DNA from: Circinella minor
Taxonomy: Eukaryota > Mucoromycota > Mucoromycetes > Mucorales > Lichtheimiaceae
Assembly (NCBI GenBank): GCA_016758965.1
Contig: JAEPRB010000259.1
Span: forward strand, 1-54,760
Direction of reading: 5' to 3'
Length of the DNA stretch: 54,760 bases
The translations under genes were made by a program, and so were the position numbers. The notes below the pieces were generated by a model. The model saw nothing but the letters and a program-made list of their open reading frames with translations. It was not told where the DNA came from and made no database searches. This document shows positions 36,130 through 47,537 of this stretch, one piece after another. Every line of letters starts with the position of its first letter. Position 1 is the first letter of the stretch.

Positions 36130-37365
36130 TGAGTGAAATACTTTTCTTTTTCAAGCAATGAATGTGTGTGATAGCAAAAAATAAAAATAGAAAAATAAAA
36201 ATGTGCTGGGGGAACTCAGTCAACAACGACGCATTATTTTTCACGCCCTCTAATAAATATTTATTACAATAATGTTTATAATATGGTAGCTATAGTTATC
36301 CAGTTAAATGATACAGTTCACTGAAATGACTAACAAAATTATGGGAGTAGCAACCATCATTATTCTATCGTAACCATAGTTTTGCTTTTGGTTTTTTTTT
36401 TTTTAATATAGCATCGTAGATAAGTAATCAATCCCTCTTCTTACTTATTGTACATTTATATTGATTGTACGATATATAAATACGTAGTCATTATATACTT
36501 CTCATGGCACCAAGAATAATATGTAATATATTACATATTGTTTTCATAAGATAACCTCACATAATTGTGTTACACGATGATATTTCATACAATAGAAAAA
36601 TCTGCATGAATACGTAATAATAGATACGCGGTGAATCCATTTAATTCATTTTCGCGCACTTTCACTACAAATAGTGTTGTTCATTAATAGTTTGTTAGTG
36701 TGATCATCAACACTCGTTGTTGTAGAAGTATCCAAGTATAATATTTTGTTCCGTATAGAAGCAGTGGCCTCTTACTCTTTTAAAAGTCAATGCAGTATCT
36801 GGTTGTCATATAAATGATTGCTGTAACGCGATGATGAGAATAATTGATAAATAATAATAAAATATATCATTTAATCTTGTAGTGCTGAATTTTTATAGGA
36901 TATTGTATTATTGACAACTTATATAATTTTGATAAATAGAAACTCCAAATAAAATATATGCAGAAGTATACTTATATATTTGGTACTTAAAAAAAGTTTT
37001 GATTATTTAACTGTGATAAAAAATAAAGACTTTTAAATAACTGCATTTCATTGGGTTATTCCATATACCCAGAATAGAAAAAAGCACGTTACTGTATATA
37101 TAAATAAGCATAAAAAAAAGAATCCTGCAAATTTCCATTAATTTCTCTTTTTTTCTCATCTTTACTTTTATATATATATATAATTCACCTATGGTTATGA
37201 TAATTACGATACCTAATACAAGAACTGAACAAACAATACAACAAACAAGTACGTCGTATAAGTTATTCGATATAAAAACAATACTGGATCTAAACAAAAT
37301 AGTTTTGAACCATCTAAACAACTAATAAACATAATATCATATGTTTATCATTAGTAAATGAAAAC
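36130..37365. other. Divergent spacer before recombinase-like gene
   Basis: A 1.2-kb spacer between the aminopeptidase start and the recombinase-like gene on the other strand. The sequence is AT-rich, with an (AT)n at 37173-37182. A 104-aa minus frame (37321-37007) is hydrophobic and AT-driven and was not accepted. Confidence 0.5.
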
Positions 37366-38454
37366 ATGATAATAGGATTAATGAACATCATATTTTTAAT
37401 TGAAAATCCACATAATGAAGATTACCGAAGAAGAAGATTTATTTCACCAGATGAAATACAGGAAATTATATCAAGATATACAAAAACATTCAAAAATATG
37501 ACATCGTTGCAATTTGGCGAATGGGTAGAACGACATAAAAGACGTGTTTATTGGAGTCAGCATATAATTACCAAACCAACCAAAAAAGATACCGACAAAC
37601 GAGTACGTGATCTTTATGTTCTTGAACGCGAGCATCACGGTACGTTATTATGAATTTACGCTTCCTTTTTTTTAAAAAAAAAATATTTAATATCTCATAT
37701 TTATTATTAATCTGCTTTTTAGATAACGTAGCGGCTTTTATTGAAAAAGATATTCCAAATTTTCAAGATCATATACAGTCGCTCAAGAATTCTGGTCACG
37801 TGGTTATTGGCTATTGCAGAAAACCAGATTCAAATGAAACTCACGACGCTCGTTTTCGTTCAATACAATTGATGGTTTATCAGTTAATTGATCGATGCCA
37901 TGTTCAAAAAGTTTTTGTATCTCCAAAATCTAATTCAAATCAACCTTTAATGAAGCGGGATAAAAGATTATGTACACATGAATTGAATGAACTTCAAAGT
38001 GTTCATGGAAGCACTAAAGGTAACTTTTTTCTAAAGAAGTTGTATGTGGTATAGTAGGTAATACTATCAATAAAATGCTACAAAAAACTGTGACAGCTTT
38101 ATATACTCTAACAATATGACTTGAGTAGACATGATCAAGTTTATCAAGAACTCTACGAAAAAAGTATTAATTGTAGTACTTGGTTTCAAAGGTCTTACAA
38201 CCAATGTAAATGATTTAAAACAATTCTTAATGTAAGTCGTTACAGAAATTGGATTGATGTATTTTGATGCTTTTTGCGTTTATTTACGTAAGAAAATAAT
38301 TTTTTACAATATTTGTTTTAGGAAAGTGGACAATGTTAGCAGTATTATTGTTGATCAACTACCTATGAGATATGAAATATTATTACTGAACAGACAAGAG
38401 TTAATAGCAGACCATAATAATAGTATTAACTTGTTTGAGTCTAATATTCAATAA
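37366..38454 (+). CDS. Recombinase/resolvase-like small protein
   Basis: Four exons (37366-37639, 37723-38019, 38129-38231, 38322-38454) join in frame to 268 aa. The N-terminal 90 residues are charged and helical (RRRRFISPDEIQEIISRY, SLQFGEWVERHKRRVYW). A segment from about residue 118 reads VVIGYCRKPDSNE followed by RSIQLMVYQLIDR. This resembles the start of the serine-recombinase fold (Y-x-R-x-S, then a Gln/Leu helix), but the catalytic-Ser region reads Pro-Asp-Ser. A later strand-loop (KVLIVVLGFKGLTTNVNDLK, residues 202-221) sits where recombinases have their V-x-x-x-D-R-L-x-R motif, yet lacks Asp and Arg. From memory, related small proteins (GYxRKSP..., LTTN) recur in Mucorales genomes. 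Fold and origin are inference. The start could be an earlier exon. Codon usage resembles the flanking AT-rich DNA. Confidence 0.7.
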
Positions 38455-39593
38455 TTCAAGCAATTGTATAAAAAGGTAGTAATGTATTCCTTTCATGCAC
38501 CCTAACTACTTCATCTTCCACATATCCATATCACTTTATTTCTTCTCGGTTTTTCTAATAAATTAAGAAACTTTCTTTTATTACTATACGTAATGCAAAA
38601 TCAATCAAAATTCTTTCATGGTAAAGTGTTTTAAATATTCAATTAGTATGATATATATATATGAAGCACATCATTATAATGAGTATTTTGTATATGCACA
38701 ACGTATATATATTCAAATTGTCATATTAGACCATCATCAATCTATTTCAAATTGCTTTTATAATTATAATTGTTTAGTTTAGCTACTTTAACGTGCTAAA
38801 TACTTGATAATGTTTTATTTTTTATTTTATTTTACCATGGCTGCTCATTGTGCGTAAACGATGAATTAATGTTATTAACAGAGAGAGAGAGTTGATATAC
38901 ACTTATAGTGATAGAAGTTGGGATTTGCATTTATAAAAGTTTAATTTGTAATCACATTGTCTCTTATTCGGTCAATGATCAAGTAAATGAATAATCCACT
39001 CTATTTTGCTAATATACATAATATAGTAGATTGAGTAAAAGAGTTAAAATGAATATTCCAGTGTTCTAGTATTGGTTAAAAGAAGAAGGCGTTGACTCGA
39101 GCATATTACTGTAGAAAACTTATTGGGCGGCTATTCGCTCGTCATACATATATTTTATTAACCGTATTTCATTTATGATTGATCGGTTTAAAAGTAAGTA
39201 ACTTGTTATATTAATTTTTCTAGAAGATCACGTATACAAAGAAAATCTAGCGGGTTGGAATAAATTAAAAAAGAGATATCATAAATATTATATATATGAG
39301 TGCTCTTTATATCATAACATATTGTGTATTTTTATCTTATTTTTATTAATTATACATGTTAAATAGAGCAGCTCTATAACATGTAATAAAGATAATATAT
39401 AGAATCCGCCTTTTCAATTTAAAAAGTATCGGAAATGTACAGAACTAAATATGGCTATTGTTAAAAGCTTAGCATGAAAAAAAAAAAAGATTTGACAACC
39501 TTTTTCTTACAAAAAGTCCGACAGGACGCATAATAAAACTTTTTTTTCGATCAAACTTTTTTTTTTTGTTATCTTGAAACAATTAACTCAAAT
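38455..39593. other. Intergenic region before SET gene
   Basis: A 1.1-kb AT-rich spacer with no supported gene. It holds the 3' flank of the recombinase-like gene and the promoter of the SET-domain gene. T-runs lie close to the start codon at 39594. Confidence 0.55.
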
Positions 39594-41846
39594 ATGGCGT
39601 CGACTAAAGAAAAACTTGCTACACTAATCGAGTGGTTTAACGATAATGAGATTGTTTGGGATAAAGAAGCTATTGAGATTAAAATTGTCAATGATTCTTT
39701 TGGTGTTTTTGCTTTAAAAGATATTACTAGTAGTGAAAAACCTTGTAAGTATTCATAACAACCTTCTTTTTTTTTTTTTTTTTTGGTTGATCCATTATTC
39801 TGATTCAAAAACTTTCTCGGTGATTGATTTGTCTTTCCCACTTTTTTCTTTTTTCGTTTTAGTGGTAAAGATTCCAAAAACTGCTATTCTTTCAATTCAA
39901 ACAACTGGTATTGCTAATGTTTTGGAAGACGAAAAGATCGCTGGTAGTTGTTCATTAGCCATCGGCATCATGTACGAATTAGCTCAGGGGAAAAATTCTC
40001 CTTGGTATGGATATCTTCAAGCACTTCCATTATCCGAGGATCTTCCTGTATTTTGGTCTGATGAAGAAAAATCTTGGTTCAAGGGTACAGAAATGGAAAA
40101 TGCTGTACATAATGATTTGGTAAATATATAAATATATATAAGTCTTTTAAAAAGAAGTTAGAGAAATATTAACCCACCTTATATTATATATATAAAATTT
40201 AATTGATTGATTGTTTTTTTTTTAGGCTGACTTGAATGATGATTATCAAGCCATTGTCGTCCCATTACTTGAAGAATACCCATATATTTTCAAGAATACC
40301 GACGAATTCTATTCATTTGATCTTTTCTGTCGTATCTCAACATTAATTTCATCTCGTGCTTTTGAAGTCGATGCATTCCATGAAACTGCTATGGTTCCAT
40401 TTGCTGATATCTTTAATCATCGTAGTGGAAATGAACATGTTCATTTTACTACCGATTTTGAAGTATGTGAAGCATGTGGTGAACTTGAATATTGTGAACA
40501 CGAATATTTGAAATATTTGGAACATGGTAGTGATGCCGAAAGTGGTGATGAAGATGACGAAGAAGGTGAATGGAGTGATATGGAAGATCCTGATGATAGT
40601 ATGTCACAAGCAAGTGATATTTCTCTCAAGAGCGAAGAACAAGATAAGGATAACGAAGAAGATGAAGAAGAAGATGAAGGACCGTTAGAAGATCTTGAAG
40701 AATTAGAAAATGCTGATATCAACTTTTGGAAAAAAGACCAAGAAGAAAAAGAAGAAGAAGAAGAAAAGAAGGATACATGTGATATGATTCTCGAAGAAGA
40801 TGTTAAAAAGGGAGAAGAAATTTTTAATACTTACGGTGATCATCCTAATATTGTTCTTTTGAGCAAATACGGATTTTGTCATGATAATAACAAAAATGAT
40901 TACATTTCCGTTGGTCAAGATCTTGTATTCAGTGCTTGTGCTGAAGCTGTTTTAAATGAAATGTTAAAAGATAAGAAAGCAGCTAAACAAGATAAAGATG
41001 AATTGGTTGAAGAAGCAGCTGAACGTGTTCAAGAACGATTCGAATATTTCTTGACTCATGAATCTATCTTTTGTCCCAAGGAAGATGATGAGGATGATCA
41101 TGATGATTATGATGATGGAGAAGGTGGGTGCTGTGATGATGGATGTTGTGATGGTGAAGAACATGGACATGAACATGGTGAAGAAGAAGGTGGCTGTTGT
41201 GGTGGTGACGATCATGATCACGATCACGACCATGGTCACGATGAAGAAGACGAAGAAGAGGATCATCATGGAGGAAAAGCACAACCTTACTTTGCCAACG
41301 TTGAAGGTCTTTTTGAAGATGGAATCATGTTATTACTTCATGTCGTCTTTGTCAATGATCGAACATTTGAAAAGTTCAAGGAAGATATTGGTGAAGCATT
41401 GAACTACTTTGAACGTTTGGCAGATGAAAGTCAAAATGGTGATAAAAAGTCGCGCAAAAATACCGAACATCTTCGAACCAAGAAGCTTGTTTATACCGTT
41501 TGCAAGCGCCTTTCAGAACTTAGAAAGAAGGAGTATATGGATGATAAAGAAGAATGGACACCTATTGAAAAGGATATTGAATTGAGAGATAAGGTAAAAG
41601 TTTGTATTTGTATTTTTATTTTAAAAGAGAGAAAATTACAACTTGGCGATGAATGTAATAATTAACTTTAATATTGTTTGTTATTATTATTAGATTACCA
41701 ACAATCGTCACTATTATGCACTTACTTGTCGTATTAGTGAAAAGAAGATTATTGAAAAATCTATTGAATATTATGATTCACGGATAAAATCGTGTGATAT
41801 CGAAGCAGCAGAACAACCAAAGACTCGAAAGAAGCAAAAGAATTAA
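39594..41846 (+). CDS. SET-domain lysine methyltransferase with His/Cys-rich insert
   Basis: A SET protein of the Rubisco-LSMT/ribosomal-lysine-methyltransferase type (fungal Rkm/Set10 group). Such enzymes methylate lysines on ribosomal proteins or elongation factors, but the substrate here is unknown. Exons 39594-39744, 39863-40119, 40226-41593 and 41694-41846 give 642 aa. The SET core includes VVPLLEEYPYIF, MVPFADIFNHRSGNEHVHF (about residue 190-208) and GEEIFNTYGDHPN (about 333-345). Between the last two is a long acidic insert beginning with a Cys cluster (CEACGELEYCEHEY), which this subgroup often has. A second insert in the C-terminal domain (about 422-487) combines Cys pairs (GGCCDDGCC) with His-Asp repeats (DHDHDHDHGHDEE). 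It resembles metal-storage tails and is unusual. Confidence 0.9.
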
Positions 41847-41923
41847 TCTTAATATCTGATTAAAGAAGATGTACATATAAATATTTTTAGAATCCCCTTC
41901 ATTATCTTTATTTTTTTAAAAAA

Positions 41924-41958
<35 letters not shown>

Positions 41959-42323
41959 ATTATCAATTTGCATATAAACATATTACACTTGTACTGAGTA
42001 ATAATATTCAGTTTCGCATAATATATAATATAATCTATTTTTAATTTGTTTTTTTTTTTTTTTACCATATGAATAAATATGGACTATAATTCATTATTTT
42101 TGGTAATAAATAACTACAAGTAGATGGATCAAAAGGATAGATATAAGTTAGTAGATACACGCGAATATGCTATAATGAAAAATAATGCCCGCTCACCAAA
42201 ACTAAATAATTTCCACGTCACCTAAGGCTGCCGCGCGTCCGAGAAACGTACCTTTTTTTTTTTCTTTCTTGCTCTTCTCTTTGAACTTCATTTTTTATTA
42301 AACCAAGAAAAAAAAACGCGACA
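41847..42323. other. Spacer with (AGT)11, SET to proteasome gene
   Basis: A 477-bp spacer between two plus-strand genes. It holds the SET gene 3' UTR with a trinucleotide repeat, T-runs at 42049-42063, and a GC-richer patch GGCTGCCGCGCGTCCG near 42226 just before the proteasome gene. Confidence 0.6.
41925..41957. repeat. (AGT)11 microsatellite
   Basis: A perfect trinucleotide repeat of 11 units in the 3' UTR/spacer of the SET gene. A second AGT array occurs at 53618-53644. Confidence 0.9.
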
Positions 42324-43719
42324 ATGGTAATGCTTAATAACTTTTTTTTTTATAATTTAATTATTAATTTATATAAAATTACTAGTTTCGAAATCAATAC
42401 GATAACGATGTCTCAACATGGTCTCCACAAGGCCGTATCCATCAAGTCGAATATGCTGTTGAAGCCGTCAAGCAAGGTTCAGCAGCGATCGGTTTAAGAA
42501 GTAACGAATATGCTGTGTTACTTGCTCTCAAGGTACATATAATTAAATGCATGTAAATATGTCTGTTAATTGAACACTTTATTAATTAATTGTTTTTTAA
42601 TAGCGTTCGTCTGGTGAATTGGCATCTTACCAAAAAAAGTTGATCAAGATTGACGAACATATGGGTATTGCCATTGCTGGTTTAACTTCTGATGCTCGTG
42701 TACTTAGGTATTTTATTTTAAAACAAAAGAGAAAAAAAAAAGAACATATAAAAAAGGGATTACAGTTAACTAATATATACATAATTAACTGATTATAGTA
42801 ACTTTATGCGAACTGAAGCTATGCGATCCAAGATGTTATATGACCGACCTATTCCCATTCAAAGAATTGTTTCGACTATTGCTGACAGTATGTGATTATT
42901 ATTTTAGGGAATTATATATATATATATATGTATATATATGGAGAGAAAGAAAAATATGATTATGGATAATCGATTTAATATCATTTATATAATAATAGAG
43001 GCTCAAGTCAATACACAACAATATGGTCGACGACCTTATGGTGTTGGTTTGTTAGTTATTGGATGTGATGTAAGATAATAATCCCTCTTTATCATTCATA
43101 ATTAATTTTTCCTAAAACCAAAAAAGCTAATAATATATAATCAATTATTGAACGTGTTCGTTATTTTAGGAAACTGGTCCCCATCTTTACGAATCATCTC
43201 CATCTGGTACCTGCTTTGAATATTTCGCCATGTCTATTGGTGCTCGTTCTCAATCTGCAAAGACTTATTTGGAAAAGAATTATGAACAATTTACCAATGG
43301 TAAGTATAAAATAAATTATGCATATATATATATATTTTTCTAAAAAAATTAATGAAAATGAGAAAATAAAGCACTAATATGAGTTTTGTTCAATAATAAT
43401 AATAATAATAATAAAAGCTCCATTGGATGAACTTGTTCGACACGGTCTTCTGGCTCTTCGTGATACATTGCAACAAGATAAGGAACTTAACATTCATAAC
43501 ACATCACTTGGTATTGTCGGTAAAAATGAAGATTTCCATGTTATTGAAGGTGAAGGTTTGCAAAGATATTTGGATCTTTTAGGAGATGAAACAACTAGAA
43601 CACGTCGTGGTGCTGAAGGTCGATCAGCTGCAGATTCAATAGCAGCAGAAGGTTCTCGAGAAGAAAGTAACACACAAGTTGATCAAGGTGATGTTGCTCC
43701 TATGGATACTGATAACTAA
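42324..43719 (+). CDS. PRE5: 20S proteasome subunit alpha-6 (PSMA1/Pre5)
   Basis: Structural alpha-ring subunit of the 20S proteasome core. Seven exons (42324-42326, 42386-42532, 42604-42707, 42799-42887, 42999-43069, 43170-43299, 43418-43719) give 281 aa. The first exon holds only the ATG. The second begins [20 protein letters not shown], which matches PSMA1/Pre5 and contains the alpha-subunit N-terminal signature ([20 protein letters not shown]). Later blocks include [34 protein letters not shown] and [15 protein letters not shown], again specific to this subunit. The C-terminal tail is Ser/Thr/Asp-rich and disordered (ending APMDTDN). No other in-frame ATG fits the family start, so the one-codon exon is the best model. 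Confidence 0.95.
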
Positions 43720-44600
43720 AAAAAAAAAAAATCCAAAATACACATATCCAAAATGACGATCATTTTACTCTCTTTTTTTTTTATCTCTCTCGATTTCACA
43801 TACACATAAACATTACATACGTGCCACCTCTCCCCTGGATCTTTGTTCAAATAAAAAATCATCATTACATATCAAATTATATCTTTGGAATAAGGTTTAT
43901 TAAATGGATAGAATGTGGATAACTTTTCTTTTTTGTGATAATTGGACCTAATAAAAGTATTACAAAAAGTGACATGGTTTTTGGTTATCATTTACTACTG
44001 TTTGGTATATGCCAAACAATTTTTCTACTGACGTTTTGTCTATGATAAAGGATGTTATTATATACACTGTTTAACTGATCTGCTGGATAAATTATTCTTT
44101 TCAATTAGTCTGTCACGATTTATGGCTCGGTGAAAAACTTATTATCAAATAAGAATCATCGTAAGTCTATTACAATACACTAGAAGACTGTGTATCTATA
44201 TACACTATGGGCAATTGATGTAGGTGTATATATTCGTTATCTTTTGTGATAGATTATGTGTGTACGTGTTAGTATTAGTAATTTTAGAATAAAAATGACA
44301 ATGCTTAATGAATGATGATCCCTAAATGAAGAAATACATACAACATAAAGTCATAAGATTTGACTGAAAAAAAAAAGACACCATAGATAACATAACAGAT
44401 GTAGTAGAAAAAAACACTTCATTTTGATTGAGGATGGGGGGGTAAAACATATATGTATAATATAGTATGCAAACTTTGTGATTTCCTTTTCCGTCTATTT
44501 TTTGCCATCGTGACAAAATTTGAGAGGGATAGTAAAGAAACTTGTGGGTTACTAAGTAACAAAATACAAAAATAAAACAGAAACACACACATATATATAT
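43720..44600. other. Convergent spacer with 20-bp near-palindrome
   Basis: Spacer between the convergent proteasome and DUF3844 genes. It contains TGTTTGG-TATATG-CCAAACA at 43999-44018, AATAAA-like signals near 43851 and 44573, and no supported gene. The 88-aa minus frame at 44588-44322 is AT-driven. Confidence 0.6.
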
Positions 44601-46268
44601 TTAATCTTGCTTTGGTAAAGATTGAGGTACCATCATAATACCATCACTATCAGAACCACCACCATTGTTATAAACAAACATGAGAGAACCAACGGTAACA
44701 ATAATCAAACCAATACCAGTCCAAAACAACAATTGGAAGTCACCGACGACATTTTCGATTTGACATGAATCACCTTGATAAGAAGTAGACTTGCATTGAC
44801 AAGAATAACAATCGTTGTCAGTGATAACACATGAACCACGATCAGAGCAACTAGAAGTACCATTAATACAAGCTTCTTCAGTCTTGTAACATGTACCTTC
44901 ATCTTCAGGGAGAGCACGCTTACGGAATACAGCGTGTTTAGCGGGAGTAAAAACAATAGATACAAGGGCACGTCGGTTTTCACCTTCAAGGAATTCGGGT
45001 ATCACAGTCTAAAATGATTTCGATTAAAGATTGAAGAGTTATAAATACTAATATTTAAATGATAATTACTTTTCTTTGAAAGAAAACTGAAATAGTTCAT
45101 ACCTTTTCAAAGAGTTCATTCAAGATACGTTCACCTTCGGTATATTGAGTTGACTTCACACCATACTCTTTTGCAAAAGTCTAATAATGAGAAAAAAAAA
45201 TAAGTTCCAATTATGGGTTGACATTTTCCAATCAACCCTATTAAATGTTATTATATCTTTACCTTTAAACCTTTGATACGGATTGTAGAGAAAGCATTTG
45301 ATTTGGCATCAGTAAGAATGTTTTTGAAATTCATGATTTCCTTAGCGAATGATTTTTCTGGCTATTTTTCAATAATAATCATATAAGTAATCATATATAT
45401 TACTATCCTTACTCGCAAAAAAAAAAAAAAAAAAGTATCTTTCCCTAATTTTTTTTTTTTTTTACATTTATATACCTTCTTATTCAAATCAAATACATTG
45501 CCATATTCTTGTTGGAATTTCTCAGTAAAGTCTTCTTCACTGGATGATTCACGAGAAAGTTTTTCGGCACGTCGACCACTTTCAGAGACAGACTTAATAT
45601 TATCCTTGGCTAAGTCCTTATAAGCATGACCATGATTTTCAGTAACATAAAATGTTGGTTCACCCAAGATTTCTTTATATATAATATGTATATAAATAAT
45701 ACGTTATTAAATCGTTCTTTTTTGTTGTTGTTATTACTTGTTCTCAATTATATTTTGTACACGTGTAGTGCAGGTTCCCTTTGCTTTGATGTTTTATTTT
45801 ATTATTATTATCATTTACCTTCTGGTTGTTCTACACCGGAAACCATAACATACAAAATACTATCCAATTTAGGTGTAAACACGTCATCTTGGTCATGGTG
45901 AAGCCAAGCATCGCGATTGTTCCAAACGCCACGTGCAGATTCAAACGTTTGTTGCTGGTAAGCATCCTTCCAATGCATAACGGGGTGTGTGTCGGCAGTA
46001 TCTGTCAATTGTGACATGACCATTGAATAAGCATCCAAAGAAATTGTTGGTTTATTATCGACAAGTCCCAAAGGTTGTTCATTACTGGACATCATGTATA
46101 CAGCAGACCGTGCTAAATAAAAGGTTTTTGGTTTTGTCAAGTATACATGTTTCTCGTTAAAATAATAAGGAAAAAAAAGCGTTAATTCAGGTTATATAAA
46201 CTATTATTTTTACCCATGACGGTTGTGCTGGCAGAAATTAAACTAATGACAAGACCACTTAATTTCAT
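44601..46268 (-). CDS. DUF3844 (Vps3844-like) membrane protein
   Basis: A predicted type I membrane protein of the secretory pathway, function unknown. Six exons (46268-46214, 46112-45819, 45672-45476, 45361-45263, 45180-45103, 45008-44601) give 376 aa. The N-terminus MKLSGLVISLISASTTVMGA is a signal peptide. The luminal part has a YVMVSGVE-type strand and charged helices. Near the C-terminus eight cysteines (281, 288, 295, 301, 308, 311, 313, 323) form an EGF-like block: CSDRGSC, CYSCQCKS and GDSCQIENVVGDFQLLFW, the typical DUF3844 pattern. A single transmembrane helix (about 333-353) and a short Ser/Asp-rich tail follow. Family naming rests on recall of PF12955. The hydrophobic ends and Cys block are seen directly. 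Confidence 0.85.
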
Positions 46269-47506
46269 TTTGTTGTTTCCTTTATGGAAAAATAAAAATA
46301 AAAATGAGAGATTAAGTTAAAAAAAAAAAAAAAAAGTGGGTTGTACTTCGAGAAACACGTTACGTCGAAGGGGGTAACGAGCTGAAGGGAAGTGTTTCAA
46401 CATTTTTTAATGACCGATATTTAGCTATTTTTTTTTTTTTTTTACGCCTTTAATCTTTTTCACCTTTTATGTTATAGAATAAGGTTGGATGTTAATAATG
46501 AATGAGTTGTTTTCCCCTCTTTGAAATAGTTTATTATTAATAATATGAGTATTATATGCATATTTTCAAATATTAAAAAACTCTTGAAGAATAATATCAA
46601 ATACTATGTAGAAGCTCTCTGTTAATATTCATTTATATTAAAAGATGTTTGTTTCTTTTATGTTAGATGGCAATGGTGTATTTATCCATCATCTTTAAAA
46701 GGTTACGTGCGTACGTGTCAGAAAAGAATATACAACTGACTGGAGAAGTAGTATGAAGGATATAAAGAATCTTCAACTATGTAGTATTGTCTGATTTATA
46801 GGGTGAAAATATCTATCCTACGTATTTTTTTTTTTTTTTTTTTTTTGCTAGCACCATTTATAGCTATATACTTATATAGGTCTTAAAAAATGTGAGATTA
46901 AAACAATGTTATAAATTTACTTGTTGATTTGTGATGTTTGTGCTACGGAAGAATGTTTAGAAAACGTCGTCAAGTTCCTTTCATAACATTATTATAAACA
47001 GTTTCTATAAATGGGCTTTTATTATTAGCAAAAAAAAAAAAAAGTTGTTCCAAGTTATGTGATATCTTAAATATTTTGCTTGGGGGACGACATAACTACT
47101 AATATATTACACATTGACTTTATATGAATATTTCCTTTTTAACTAGTTACAGAAGACATTTTGTTCTATATACACATATCAAGCTGTTTAATAATGATAT
47201 TATATGTTTATACGTGTTTTTTTTATACTTACACAATAAATTACTATCAAAAAAAATTCTGTTAATGTCTCATCAATTTCATAAAACAGTTAATATTGAC
47301 AATATATCGACTTTTGTTGCAAAAAAAAAGAAAAGAGAAAGAGAGAAACACATACATAAAAATAAAAACTTCGTTAATGAGTTTATCTATTCTCTGTAAC
47401 TTAGGAGCTTATAAGTGTTACAGAATAATATTTATCTTATACAGGGCAAATATTTTTATCTTTAATTTAGTTATTACCAAGAAGATGGAAAAAATAAAGT
47501 TATCTT

Positions 47507-47537
<31 letters not shown>

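Noticed and set aside
40964..41284. Several 70-114-aa frames overlapping the SET gene's His/Asp-rich region
   Set aside because: They are alternative-frame readings of the GAT/CAT/GAA repeats in the SET gene.
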